Of a stretch of DNA of 64,000 nucleotides, positions 31,388 through 40,458 are shown piece by piece. Every line of letters starts with the position of its first letter. The stretch's first letter is position 1. The translations under genes were made by a program, and so were the position numbers. The notes beneath the pieces are model-generated. The model was not told the DNA's origin and made no database searches. It saw only the letters and a list, made by a program, of their open reading frames with translations. The stretch lies in NCBI RefSeq assembly GCF_000731675.1, contig NZ_JMIT01000003.1, positions 664,058 to 728,057 of the forward strand. Direction: 5' to 3'. The DNA comes from Pseudomonas capeferrum. Lineage in GTDB: Bacteria; Pseudomonadota; Gammaproteobacteria; Pseudomonadales; Pseudomonadaceae.

Positions 31388-33052
31388 TCACACGCTGACC
31401 AGGTGCGGCTTGCCACTTTCCTGCAAAAACGCCATCAACTCCCCTACCGGCAGCGGCTTGCTGACCAGAAACCCCTGCACCTGGTCACAGCCGAACTCAC
31501 GCAGCAAGGCCATCTGTGCCTCGCTCTCGACCCCCTCGGCCACCACTTCAAGGTTGAGGTTGTGCGCCAGGTTGATCATCGCGTGCACCAGCTTGCGGTT
31601 CTCTTCGCGCATTTCCATTTCGGCAACAAAGCTGCGATCGACCTTGAGCAACGCGATCGGCAGGCTGTTCAAGTGCACGAACGATGAGAACCCCGTGCCG
31701 AAATCATCCAGGGAAAACCGCACGCCCAGGCGCCCCAGGGCATCCATGGTCTGGCGTACCAGCTCGTTGCGACGCATGACCGCCGTCTCGGTCAGCTCGA
31801 ACTCCAGCCAGCGGGCATCGACCCCGTGTTCGATGATCAACCGGCTCAGGGTCGTCAGTAGCTGGCTGTCCTGAAACTGGCGAAAGCTCAGGTTCACCGC
31901 CATGTGCAGCGGCGCCAGGCCATGCTCGCACAGCGCCTGCATGTCACGCAGCGCGCGCGATATCACCCAGTAGCCCAACGGCACGATCAGCCCGCTCTGC
32001 TCGGCCAGCGGCACGAACTCGCTGGGCGGCAACAGGCCGCGTTCGGCATGGCGCCAGCGCACCAACGCCTCCAGGCCGACAATACGCCCATCGGCCAGGT
32101 TCAGCCGTGGCTGGTAGTGCAGCTCCAGCTCGTCACGGCGCAGGGCCCGGCGCAGCTCGCTTTCCAGGTCGGCAAGGCTGCGGGCGTTGCAGTTGATGCG
32201 TTCATTGAAGACATGAAAGGTACAGCCTTGGCTGCCCTTGGCCTGGCGCATGGCGATATGCGCATGCCACATCAGGGGGTCGGCACCGCTCTGCGCGCGG
32301 GCATGCGCCAGGCCCAGGCTGCAGCCGAGCAGCAGGCTTTCGCCGTCGATCCAGTAGGGCTCGGCCAAGGCCTCGATGATGCGTTCGGCCATCCACTCGG
32401 CCCGGTTCGGGTCACGGCGGGTATCGATCAGCAGGGCGAATTCGTCGCTGCCCAGTCGCGCCACCAGGTCACCGGCCTCCAGTTGCTGCTTGAGCCGCAC
32501 CACCACCTGCAGGATAAGGCGGTCGCCGCTCTGGTGGCCGAGGGCGTCGTTGACGTGGCGGAAGTTGTCCAGGTCGAGGTGGCCGAGGGCCAGGCCACGG
32601 CCATCACCTTCTGCCAGGCGCGCCGTCAGCAAGGCCTGAAACCCCTGGCGGTTGGCGATGCCGGTCAGTGGGTCCTGCTCGGCCAGGCGTTGCAAGGTGG
32701 CCACCAGCACGCCGCGCTCGCGCACATGGCGCAGCGAGCGGCGCAAGGTATCAGCATTGAGATGGTCGCGCACCAGCCAGTCGCTGACCCCGCCGGGCGC
32801 CACCTCCGGCTCGTGATCGAGCAGCACGATGGTGGGCAGTTCGCAGCGCCCAGGGGCAGGCTGCAGGGCCGGTGTGGCCAGGACCACGGCCTGGCGGTCA
32901 TGGCTGAACAGGCTGTCGACCGACTCCCAGTCAGGTGCGGTCAACAACACTGCGCTGCCGCCAAGGGCCTGCACGCACTCACGCAACAGCACGGCCCATT
33001 CCGGCTCATCAGCCAACAGCAGCAAACGCAGAGGTTCGACAGGCGTGGACAA
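31388..33052 (-). CDS. GGDEF-EAL c-di-GMP protein with degenerate N-terminal receiver
   Basis: A 554-aa protein. Residues 1-120 look like a receiver fold (LRLLLLADEPEWAVLLRECV, TIVLLDHEPEV) with an incomplete acidic pocket. Residues about 128-285 are a GGDEF domain whose motif reads RLGSDEF, a Gly-to-Ser change. Residues about 300-545 are an EAL domain with complete features: GLEALVRW, NLSFRQF, FELTETAVM, DDFGTGFSS, KVDRSFV and AEGVESE. It is therefore probably a c-di-GMP phosphodiesterase with a weak or regulatory GGDEF. The start is TTG 33052 with AGGAG upstream; no better start is visible. A Fur-box-like site lies about 60 bases upstream. Confidence 0.92.
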   Translation of the reverse strand: MSTPVEPLRLLLLADEPEWAVLLRECVQALGGSAVLLTAPDWESVDSLFSHDRQAVVLATPALQPAPGRCELPTIVLLDHEPEVAPGGVSDWLVRDHLNADTLRRSLRHVRERGVLVATLQRLAEQDPLTGIANRQGFQALLTARLAEGDGRGLALGHLDLDNFRHVNDALGHQSGDRLILQVVVRLKQQLEAGDLVARLGSDEFALLIDTRRDPNRAEWMAERIIEALAEPYWIDGESLLLGCSLGLAHARAQSGADPLMWHAHIAMRQAKGSQGCTFHVFNERINCNARSLADLESELRRALRRDELELHYQPRLNLADGRIVGLEALVRWRHAERGLLPPSEFVPLAEQSGLIVPLGYWVISRALRDMQALCEHGLAPLHMAVNLSFRQFQDSQLLTTLSRLIIEHGVDARWLEFELTETAVMRRNELVRQTMDALGRLGVRFSLDDFGTGFSSFVHLNSLPIALLKVDRSFVAEMEMREENRKLVHAMINLAHNLNLEVVAEGVESEAQMALLREFGCDQVQGFLVSKPLPVGELMAFLQESGKPHLVSV

Positions 33053-33337
33053 GCGGGCTCCTTAGGGCTTGGACGGGGCAGCGGCAGAGGCCAGGTATGC
33101 TACTGCATTAATGAAAATGATTTCCATTTTTAGACATGTACACCCCGACGCATTTTGTCGTGCATCCTGCGCGAAACCAGGCCAACCGGCAAATACGATT
33201 TTTTCAATGAATAGCATGAGCCTAACTAATGCTTATGCGCAGACAAAAGTCTGACTCAGACGTCAGACGGTCGCGCCATAACCGGCCCATGCCTGTTAGA
33301 ATGCGCGGCTATTTTCTGGCGACCCCCGGTTTCTAGC
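33053..33337. promoter_or_regulatory. divergent promoter region between GGDEF-EAL gene and rep
   Basis: 285 bases, A/T-rich, without a convincing gene. It contains the Fur-like dyad at 33114-33130 near the GGDEF-EAL start and the rep promoter and leader nearer 33338. A short inverted repeat is visible around 33230-33275 (AGTCTGACTCAGACGTCAGAC). Confidence 0.5.
33114..33130. promoter_or_regulatory. candidate Fur box upstream of GGDEF-EAL gene
   Basis: AAAATG-ATTTC-CATTTT: inverted half-sites separated by 5 bases, the same geometry as the AAATG-N5-CATTT core of many Pseudomonas Fur boxes. It lies about 60 bases upstream of the TTG start at 33052. Confidence 0.45.
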
Positions 33338-35347
33338 ATGTCCCGACTCAATCCCCGGCAACAGGAAGCCCGAGACTACGTTGGCGGCCCTCTTTTGGTG
33401 CTCGCCGGTGCAGGTTCCGGCAAGACCAGCGTGATCACGCGCAAGATTGCCCACCTCATCCAGAACTGCGGCATCCGTGCCCAGTACATCGTGGCGATGA
33501 CCTTCACCAACAAGGCCGCACGCGAGATGAAAGAGCGGGTCGCCACCCTGCTGCGGCCGGGGGAAGGCCGCGGCCTGACCGTGTGCACCTTCCACAACCT
33601 GGGCTTGAACATCATCCGCAAGGAGCATGAGCGCCTGGGCTACAAGCCTGGTTTTTCGATCTTCGACGAGTCCGACATCAAGGCACTGCTGTCGGACATC
33701 ATGCAGAAAGAGTATTCCGGCGACGACGGCATCGACGAGATCAAGAACATGATCGGTGCCTGGAAGAACGACTTGATCCTCCCCCCCGAGGCCCTGGAAA
33801 AGGCTCGCAACCCGCGCGAGCAGACCGCCGCCATCGTCTATACCCACTACCAGCGCACGCTCAAGGCGTTCAACGCGGTGGACTTCGACGACCTGATCCT
33901 GCAGCCGGTCAAGCTGTTCCAGGAACACCCCGAGGTGCTGGAGCGCTGGCAGAACCGCGTGCGCTACCTGCTGGTCGATGAATACCAGGACACCAACGCC
34001 AGCCAGTACCTGCTGGTGAAAATGCTGATCGGCATGCGCAACCAGTTCACCGTGGTCGGCGACGACGACCAGTCGATCTACGCCTGGCGCGGCGCGCGGC
34101 CCGAGAACCTGATGCTGCTCAAGGAGGACTACCCCTCCCTTAAAATCGTCATGCTGGAGCAGAACTACCGCTCCACCAGCCGCATCCTGCGCTGCGCCAA
34201 CGTGCTGATCGCCAACAACCCGCACGCGTTCGAAAAGCAGCTGTGGAGCGAGATGGGCGTGGGCGACGAGATCCGTGTGATCCGTTGCAAGAACGAGGAA
34301 GCCGAGGCCGAACGGGTGGCCATGGAAATCCTCACCCTGCACCTGCGCACCAACCGCCCGTACAGCGACTTCGCCATCCTCTACCGCGGCAACTACCAGG
34401 CCAAGCTGATCGAACTCAAGCTGCAGCACCACCAGGTGCCGTATCGCCTGTCCGGCGGCAACAGCTTCTTCGGCCGCCAGGAGGTCAAGGACCTCATGGC
34501 CTACCTGCGCCTGCTGGTGAACCCCGACGACGACAACGCCTACCTGCGGGTCATTAACGTGCCGCGCCGGGAAATCGGCTCCACGACCCTGGAAAAGCTC
34601 GGTAACTATTCGACCGAACGCGGTATCTCGATGTACGCCGCCAGCGAGGAGATGGGCCTGGGCGAGCACCTGGACGCCCGTTACACCGAGCGCCTGCAGC
34701 GCTTCAAGCATTGGCTGGACGGTGTGCGCCACAAGGTGGCGCTGGACGACCCGATCGCCGCGCTGCACGAAATGATCCGCGACATCGACTACGAGAACTG
34801 GATCCGCCAGCAAACCGCCAGCGACAAGGCGGCGGAGTTCCGTATCAGCAACGTCTGGTTCCTGGTCGAAGCGCTGAAAAACACCCTCGAGAAGGACGAA
34901 GAGGGTGACATGACCATCGAGGACGCCATCGGCAAGCTGGTGCTGCGCGACATGCTCGAGCGCCAGCAGGAAGAGGAAGAAAACGCCGAAGGCGTGCAGA
35001 TGATGACCCTGCATGCCTCCAAGGGGCTGGAATTCCCTTACGTGTTCATCATGGGCATGGAAGAAGAGATCCTCCCGCACCGCTCCAGCATCGAAGCCGA
35101 CACCATCGAAGAAGAACGCCGCCTGGCCTACGTGGGCATCACCCGCGCGCGCCAGACCCTGGCCTTCACCTTTGCGGCCAAGCGCAAGCAGTACGGCGAG
35201 ATCATCGACTGCACACCGAGCCGGTTCCTCGACGAACTGCCGCCGGACGACCTGGCCTGGGAAGGCCTGGACGATGCGCCAGTCGAAGTCAAAGCTGCGC
35301 GTGGCAACAACGCACTGGCCGATATTCGGGCGATGCTCAAACGCTGA
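33338..35347 (+). CDS. rep: ATP-dependent DNA helicase Rep
   Basis: A 669-aa UvrD/Rep-family SF1A 3'-5' helicase. Walker A is AGAGSGKT at residues 23-30, motif Ia is MTFTNKAAREM, motif II is VDEYQDTN, motif III is DDDQSIYAWRGA, motif IV is LEQNYRST and motif V/VI are TLHASKGLEFPYVF and YVGITRAR. Rep moves with the replisome, clears bound proteins and restarts stalled forks. The length matches E. coli Rep (673 aa). The ATG at 33338 starts directly at MSRLNPRQQEAR. xpt follows 65 bases downstream in the same direction. Confidence 0.96.
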   Translation: MSRLNPRQQEARDYVGGPLLVLAGAGSGKTSVITRKIAHLIQNCGIRAQYIVAMTFTNKAAREMKERVATLLRPGEGRGLTVCTFHNLGLNIIRKEHERLGYKPGFSIFDESDIKALLSDIMQKEYSGDDGIDEIKNMIGAWKNDLILPPEALEKARNPREQTAAIVYTHYQRTLKAFNAVDFDDLILQPVKLFQEHPEVLERWQNRVRYLLVDEYQDTNASQYLLVKMLIGMRNQFTVVGDDDQSIYAWRGARPENLMLLKEDYPSLKIVMLEQNYRSTSRILRCANVLIANNPHAFEKQLWSEMGVGDEIRVIRCKNEEAEAERVAMEILTLHLRTNRPYSDFAILYRGNYQAKLIELKLQHHQVPYRLSGGNSFFGRQEVKDLMAYLRLLVNPDDDNAYLRVINVPRREIGSTTLEKLGNYSTERGISMYAASEEMGLGEHLDARYTERLQRFKHWLDGVRHKVALDDPIAALHEMIRDIDYENWIRQQTASDKAAEFRISNVWFLVEALKNTLEKDEEGDMTIEDAIGKLVLRDMLERQQEEEENAEGVQMMTLHASKGLEFPYVFIMGMEEEILPHRSSIEADTIEEERRLAYVGITRARQTLAFTFAAKRKQYGEIIDCTPSRFLDELPPDDLAWEGLDDAPVEVKAARGNNALADIRAMLKR

Positions 35348-35412
35348 TCAACCCTTACTCTTTAACCGTTGCCGCTGTTGCGGCCACCTTTGCTACATCG
35401 AGGAAAACCACA

Positions 35413-35985
35413 GTGGAAGCACTGCATCAGAAGATTCGCGAAGAAGGCATCGTGCTTTCCGATCAGGTTCTCAAAGTCGACGCGTTTCTCAACCACCAGA
35501 TCGACCCTGCGCTGATGCAGCTGATCGGTGACGAGTTCGCCCGCCTGTTCGCCGACGCCGGCGTGACCAAGATCGTCACCATCGAAGCCTCGGGCATTGC
35601 CCCGGCGGTGATGACGGGCCTGAAGCTGGGCGTGCCGGTGATCTTTGCGCGCAAGCACCAGTCGCTGACGCTGACCGAGAACCTGCTGACTGCCTCGGTG
35701 TACTCCTTCACCAAGCAGACCGAGAACACCGTGGCCATCTCGCCGCGCCATCTCAACAGCAGCGACCGCGTGCTGGTGATCGATGACTTCCTGGCCAACG
35801 GCAAGGCGTCGCAGGCACTGATCTCGATCATCAAGCAGGCTGGCGCCACGGTGGCTGGGCTGGGTATCGTCATCGAGAAGTCGTTCCAGGGCGGCCGTGC
35901 CGAGCTGGACAGCCAGGGCTACCGCGTTGAATCGCTGGCGCGGGTGAAGTCGCTGGCAGGTGGTGTGGTCAGCTTCATCGAGTGA
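35413..35985 (+). CDS. xpt: xanthine phosphoribosyltransferase
   Basis: A 190-aa type-I PRTase that converts xanthine (and guanine less well) plus PRPP to XMP in purine salvage. The PRPP-binding loop is RVLVIDDFLANGKA, and the N-terminal HQKIREEGIVLSDQVLKVDAFLNHQIDP is diagnostic of Xpt. The start is GTG 35413 with AGGAAA upstream. It follows rep closely and may be co-transcribed. A REP pair follows. Confidence 0.95.
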   Translation: MEALHQKIREEGIVLSDQVLKVDAFLNHQIDPALMQLIGDEFARLFADAGVTKIVTIEASGIAPAVMTGLKLGVPVIFARKHQSLTLTENLLTASVYSFTKQTENTVAISPRHLNSSDRVLVIDDFLANGKASQALISIIKQAGATVAGLGIVIEKSFQGGRAELDSQGYRVESLARVKSLAGGVVSFIE

Positions 35986-35993
35986 TCGCCGTT

Positions 35994-36074
35994 GGGGCCG
36001 CTCCTACAGGTGAAGCAGATCGCGCGAGCCTGTAGGAGCGGCCTTGCGTAGCGAAAGGGCCGCTCTGCGGCCCC
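35994..36074. repeat. REP elements downstream of xpt
   Basis: An inverted partial copy GGGGCCGCTCCTACAGG (35994-36010) faces CCTGTAGGAGCGGCCTTGCG (from 36029), followed by GGGCCGCTCTGCGGCCCC. It lies between convergent xpt and the acetyl-CoA hydrolase gene. Confidence 0.75.
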
Positions 36075-36079
36075 GACAA

Positions 36080-37939
36080 TTATCGGGTCGCCGCCAAACC
36101 CGCCAGCAATAACCGCTGATAGATTTCTTCCTTCAGCCCTTGGGGATCCCCCAACCCCATGCGCGCCAACTGCGCCGCATACCCCTCCGGCCCCGGCGCA
36201 TCCAGCGCTGCCTTGCCCAGCCCCAGTACCTCGCTCAACCTGAACTTGCTCTTCAGCCAGTTCAACGCCCGCAGCAAGTCACGCTCTTCGGCCGTGAAAT
36301 CGGTGCCCAGCGGATACTCCGGAAACAGCCCTGCATGGCGCGCCCGGATGGCCTCAAGGCGCTCTGGCGTGTTGTCGGTAAAGCGTGCTTCCAGCTGGAA
36401 ATCCCTGGCCAACTTGCCGGCCTTCTTGGCCTGTTCGATCAGCTCGCCCTGGAACCTCGAATCACTGACCGCCAACAACCGTGCAATCACTTCACTGTCG
36501 GTCTGCCCGCGCAGGTCGGCGATGCCGTACTCGGTCACCACGATATCGCGCAGGTGCCTGGGGATGGTGCAGTGGCCGTAGGCCCACAGCAGGTTCGAGC
36601 TGACCTCGCCCGCCGCCTCGCGCCAGCTACGTAACAGCAGTATCGATCGCCCGCCCTCCAGCGCGTGGCCTTGGGCGACGAAGTTGTACTGCCCGCCCAC
36701 GCCGCTGAGCACACGGCCATCCTCCAGCTGGTCGGCCACCCCCGCGCCCAGCAGGGTCATGGTGAATACCGTGTTGATGAACCGCGCATCCCGGCGCTGG
36801 CGGCGCTTCAGTTCTTCCTGGCCATACAGCTCATTGATGAAACTGATACGCGTCATGGCAAACCGTGCGCGCTGCTCCAGCGGCATGTCCCGCAAGCGTT
36901 GGTAGAACGCCCGTGGGCCGAGGAAAAACCCGCCATGCACCAGTACGCCCTGCTCGTCTGCCGGGCGCCGCACCACGCCCGCCTCGGCCAGCGCCAGCAG
37001 GCCGTTGACGAACATTTCGCTGCATCCGTAGAGGCCTTGGGCGAAGGCATCCAGCCCCCCTTCCCGCTGGATCAGGGTTTGCCAAGGGCCAACATCCAGT
37101 TCATCCATCAATGCCCGATAGCCCGCATTGTCGCCCTGGCGCGCTAACAGCGCAGCGGCCACGGCATCGCCCATGGCGCCGATGCCTATCTGCAAGGTGC
37201 CGCCATCACGCACCAGGGTGCTGGCGTGCAGGCCGATGCAATGGTCCTGGGTGGTGACCGGCATGTTCGGCGTGGAGAACAGCCGGCGTTGCTCCACCTC
37301 ATCGATCAGCAGGTCGAATGCGTCGATGCTCAGCTCCGAGTCACCCGGCATGTAGGGCAGCTCGGCATGCACCTGGCCCAGCATGAGAATGGTTTCACCG
37401 GCCGCGCGGCGCTTGGCGATCATCGGCAGCAGGTCGAGGGTGATGTCGGGGTTACAGGCCAAGCTCAGGTGCACGGGCTTTTCTGGCGTGGCGGCCACCA
37501 GCTGGGCAATCAGGTTAAGGCCCTTGGCGTTGATGTCACGGGCGGCGTGGCTGTAGTTGCTGCTGACGTAGTCCTGCTGGGCGCTCTCGCTGTGCAGCAG
37601 GCTGCCGGGCTGCATGAAGAACTGCTCGACGCGGATGTTCGGCGGCAGTTGGTCGTTGCGCAGGTCGGCGAGGTAGGTGAGGTCTTCGTAATCGGCGAAC
37701 ACACGCTCGATGAAGGGTTCGAGGAAGCGCCGCTGCAGGCCGTCGCCCAAGGGTGGACGGCCAAGGGACAAGGCGGTGTAGATCGTCAGCTGGCGCTCGG
37801 GCAGTTCGCGCACTCGGGCGTACAGCGCATTGACGAAGGCGTTGGGTTTGCCAAGGCCCAGCGGCAGGCCCATGTGAATGTGGGCCGGCAGGCGCGACAG
37901 CGCCTGGTCGACTGCCTGATCGATGGAGCAGAGGTGCAT
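36080..37939 (-). CDS. acetyl-CoA hydrolase/transferase family protein
   Basis: A 619-aa protein of the acetyl-CoA hydrolase/CoA-transferase (family I type) superfamily: N-terminal domain with PAHIHMGLPLGLGKPNAFVNAL, second domain with GGTLQIGIGAMGDAVA and the late signature GVGGQYNFVAQGHAL plus VVTEYGIADLRGQT. It moves or hydrolyses CoA from short-chain acyl-CoA. Members of about 500-640 aa vary in substrate and this one cannot be pinned down. The start at 37939 is chosen for AGGAGG five bases upstream; the open frame runs further to 38095 but that leader is not conserved-looking. It is monocistronic. Confidence 0.88.
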   Translation of the reverse strand: MHLCSIDQAVDQALSRLPAHIHMGLPLGLGKPNAFVNALYARVRELPERQLTIYTALSLGRPPLGDGLQRRFLEPFIERVFADYEDLTYLADLRNDQLPPNIRVEQFFMQPGSLLHSESAQQDYVSSNYSHAARDINAKGLNLIAQLVAATPEKPVHLSLACNPDITLDLLPMIAKRRAAGETILMLGQVHAELPYMPGDSELSIDAFDLLIDEVEQRRLFSTPNMPVTTQDHCIGLHASTLVRDGGTLQIGIGAMGDAVAAALLARQGDNAGYRALMDELDVGPWQTLIQREGGLDAFAQGLYGCSEMFVNGLLALAEAGVVRRPADEQGVLVHGGFFLGPRAFYQRLRDMPLEQRARFAMTRISFINELYGQEELKRRQRRDARFINTVFTMTLLGAGVADQLEDGRVLSGVGGQYNFVAQGHALEGGRSILLLRSWREAAGEVSSNLLWAYGHCTIPRHLRDIVVTEYGIADLRGQTDSEVIARLLAVSDSRFQGELIEQAKKAGKLARDFQLEARFTDNTPERLEAIRARHAGLFPEYPLGTDFTAEERDLLRALNWLKSKFRLSEVLGLGKAALDAPGPEGYAAQLARMGLGDPQGLKEEIYQRLLLAGLAATR

Positions 37940-38066
37940 CTTGGCCTCCTGAGTCTTCCATGGGGTCAGGGGTTGGACATGGGGTTCAGCGGGTTGGTTG
38001 CCGGCACTGGCTGCACATATACAAAGCCCGCCATCAAAGGCGGGCCTCATGCAATTGAGCGGCTGC

Positions 38067-38489
38067 TTACAACCCCGACATCTTCTTGATCGCACCCATC
38101 AGGTCATCATCCGAGCAATCGGCACAGGTGCCCTTCGGCGGCATGGCATTGATACCGGTAATGGCCTTGGCCAGGATGCCATCCAGGCCGCCCTGGTGGT
38201 CGGCACGTTCCTTCCACGCGGCGGTATCGCCGATTTTCGGCGCGCCCAGCAAGCCGGTGCCATGGCAGGCATTGCAGTGCTTGGCGATGATGTCATCCGG
38301 CGTCTTGGCAGCGCCGCCAGCCGCCGCAGTGGCAACCGCCATGCCCTTGCACTCCTGGCCCTGGACGCACACCTGGCCCACCGGCTCTAGGCGCTTGGCG
38401 ATGTCGTCATTGGTTGCAGCGGTTGCGCTCATTGCCCAGAGGGCGAATACGGCTGCTGGTACGGCCAGCATCTTCTTGATTTGGTTCAC
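38067..38489 (-). CDS. periplasmic cytochrome c5-type protein
   Basis: A 140-aa exported monohaem cytochrome. The signal peptide spans residues 1-25 (KKMLAVPAAVFALWAMSATAA). The haem site is CNACH with the axial Met probably in INAMPPKGTCADCSDDDL, where the Cys pair matches the disulphide typical of cytochrome c5; CVQGQEC earlier adds another Cys pair. It carries electrons in the periplasm or on the membrane surface. The start is GTG 38489 with AGGG upstream. Confidence 0.9.
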   Translation of the reverse strand: MNQIKKMLAVPAAVFALWAMSATAATNDDIAKRLEPVGQVCVQGQECKGMAVATAAAGGAAKTPDDIIAKHCNACHGTGLLGAPKIGDTAAWKERADHQGGLDGILAKAITGINAMPPKGTCADCSDDDLMGAIKKMSGL

Positions 38490-38625
38490 GCGTACACCCT
38501 CATGGTGGCTAATCACGCTCGCGGCCACGGATCGGCGAGCGTTGAAAAGTATAGCGGGAACCCAGAGGCCGTGAAACGACCCCACACAGGAAAGGGGTAT
38601 TGCCGAAACAATGCACTGCGCTGGA

Positions 38626-39174
38626 TCAAAAGTTTGAAGGCGTCGCGGCGCTGATCAACCGGGCAGGTTCCTTGAAGGGGTTGCGAAAGCGGTGCGGGCG
38701 GGTACTTTCGAAGTAGTAGCTGTCGCCCTCTTCGAGGATGAAAATCTCGTTGCCGACCACCAGCTCAAGCCGCCCTTCAAGCAGGATGCCGGTCTCTTCA
38801 CCGTCGTGGGTAAGCATCTCGGCGCCGGTGTCGGCACCCGGTGGGTAGACCTCGGTGAGAAACGCAATGGCGCGGTTGGGGTGCGACTTGCCCACCAGCT
38901 TCATGGTCACCGCACCGTCCGAGATGTCGATCAGCTCATGGGCCTTGTAGACGACCTGCGTAGGGCTCTCGGCGGCCAGTTCGACCGAAAAGAACTCGAC
39001 CATGGACATCGGAATGCCGCTCAGCACCTTGCGCAGCGAACTGATCGAAGGGCTGACGCTGTTTTTCTCGATCATCGAGATGGTGCTGTTGGTGACACCC
39101 GCGCGCTTGGCGAGCTCACGTTGTGACAGGCCCTTGAGCTTGCGGATGGCTTGCAGTCGTTCGCCGACGTCCAA
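38626..39174 (-). CDS. XRE-cupin transcriptional regulator (PuuR-like)
   Basis: A 182-aa regulator: XRE-type HTH at residues 5-60 (LQAIRKLKGLSQRELAKRAGVTNSTISMIEKN) and a C-terminal cupin at about 105-178 (GEETGILLEGRLELVVGNEIFILEEGDSYYF, PHRFRNP). PuuR-type proteins repress polyamine or amino-acid catabolic genes and bind small ligands in the cupin. The start is TTG 39174 with AGGAGG seven bases upstream. It lies downstream of the alanine racemase gene on the same strand; nearby polyamine-type genes (42922-44214, 49105-50598) are possible targets. Confidence 0.9.
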   Translation of the reverse strand: MDVGERLQAIRKLKGLSQRELAKRAGVTNSTISMIEKNSVSPSISSLRKVLSGIPMSMVEFFSVELAAESPTQVVYKAHELIDISDGAVTMKLVGKSHPNRAIAFLTEVYPPGADTGAEMLTHDGEETGILLEGRLELVVGNEIFILEEGDSYYFESTRPHRFRNPFKEPARLISAATPSNF

Positions 39175-39296
39175 AGCTGGAGCCTCCTGAAACGGGTAGA
39201 GAGGGGGTGAATGTGAACGATATCATGGCAATGCCGTTCAGTATTTACAACACACCACCCTGCAACCTGTCCGCTTCAGCGTCTTATTCGTCGCAC

Positions 39297-40370
39297 CTAC
39301 TCACCACAGTAGTCCCTCGGCACCCGCTTGAGGTTGCAGAAGATCTGGTACGGAATGGTGCCGGCATGGGCAGCCACCTCGCTGGCCAGCACCTGCTTAC
39401 CCCACAGCTCCACCGGGCTGCCCACGGTAGCCTCGGGCACATCGGTCAGGTCGATGCACAGCATGTCCATCGACACCCGGCCAATCAGCTGGCTGCGCTT
39501 GCCCGCGACCATCACCGGGGTGCCATTGGGCGCCTGGCGTGGGTAGCCATCGGCATAGCCCATGGCGACCACGCCGACACGGGTCGGCCGCGTGCCGATG
39601 AACTTGGCGCCGTAGCCCACCGGCTCGCCGGCCGGCAGCTCGCGCACGCTGATGACCCGCGATTGCAGGGTCATCACCGGTTGCAGGCGCTCAGCCTCGG
39701 CCTGGGCGACTTCGAAGGGGGTGGCGCCATACAGCATGAGGCCCGGGCGCACCCAGTCGCCACCCGCCTGTGGCCACGCCAGCACCCCGGGCGAGTTGCG
39801 CAAGCTGCACTCGGCAGCCAGCCCCTGGCGCGCGGCCTCGAACACCGAGATCTGCTCGGCGGTGGCGTCGGCGTCCAGTTCGTCGGCACGGGCGAAGTGG
39901 CTCATCAATACGATGCGCAGGACGCTGCCAGTAGCCAGCAGGCGCTGATACGCCTCGTGATAATCCTTGGGGTGCAGGCCGACGCGGTGCATGCCGCTGT
40001 CGAGCTTCAGCCAGACGGTCAGCGGCTTGTGCACCTGGGTCTTTTCGATTGCTTCAAGCTGCCACAGCGAATGCACCACGCACCACAGGTCGTGCTCGGC
40101 GATCAGGGCCAGTTCGCTGGCCTCGAAGAAGCCTTCGAGCAACAGCACAGGCGCCTTGATGCCAGCTGCGCGCAGCTCTAGCGCTTCTTCGATGCAGGCC
40201 ACGGCAAAGCCATCGGCTTCGGCCTCCAGTGCCAGGGCGCAACGCACCGCGCCGTGGCCGTAGGCATCGGCCTTGATCACGGCAAGGGCTTTGGCGCCGG
40301 TCAGTTCACGGGCAAGGCGGTAGTTGTGGCGCAGGGCCTGGAGGTCGATCAGGGCGCGGGCGGGACGCAT
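39297..40370 (-). CDS. dadX: alanine racemase, catabolic type
   Basis: A 357-aa PLP-dependent fold-III racemase. The PLP lysine is Lys33 in AVIKADAYGHG, and LMLYGATPFE and VAMGYADGYPR are typical active-site strands. It interconverts L- and D-alanine. Next to dadA and an Lrp-type gene, it is most likely the catabolic DadX rather than the biosynthetic Alr. It starts 88 bases after dadA's stop on the same strand, with a REP hairpin between. Confidence 0.92.
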   Translation of the reverse strand: MRPARALIDLQALRHNYRLARELTGAKALAVIKADAYGHGAVRCALALEAEADGFAVACIEEALELRAAGIKAPVLLLEGFFEASELALIAEHDLWCVVHSLWQLEAIEKTQVHKPLTVWLKLDSGMHRVGLHPKDYHEAYQRLLATGSVLRIVLMSHFARADELDADATAEQISVFEAARQGLAAECSLRNSPGVLAWPQAGGDWVRPGLMLYGATPFEVAQAEAERLQPVMTLQSRVISVRELPAGEPVGYGAKFIGTRPTRVGVVAMGYADGYPRQAPNGTPVMVAGKRSQLIGRVSMDMLCIDLTDVPEATVGSPVELWGKQVLASEVAAHAGTIPYQIFCNLKRVPRDYCGE

Positions 40371-40411
40371 GGCGGCATGCCTTATGGTGGTTCAGTTTAA
40401 TAACGGTGTTT

Positions 40412-40441
40412 GCCTCTTCGCGGGTAACCCCGCGAAGAGGC
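40412..40441. repeat. REP hairpin between dadA and racemase gene
   Basis: GCCTCTTCGCGGG and CCCGCGAAGAGGC form a near-perfect hairpin with a short loop. It lies inside the presumed dadA-dadX operon and may adjust relative expression. Confidence 0.75.
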
Positions 40442-40458
40442 CAGCGCAGGCCTTCAAA

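Noticed and set aside
33296..35080. 594-codon minus-strand open frame over rep
   Set aside because: Exact antisense shadow of rep; the helicase motifs are all in the plus frame.
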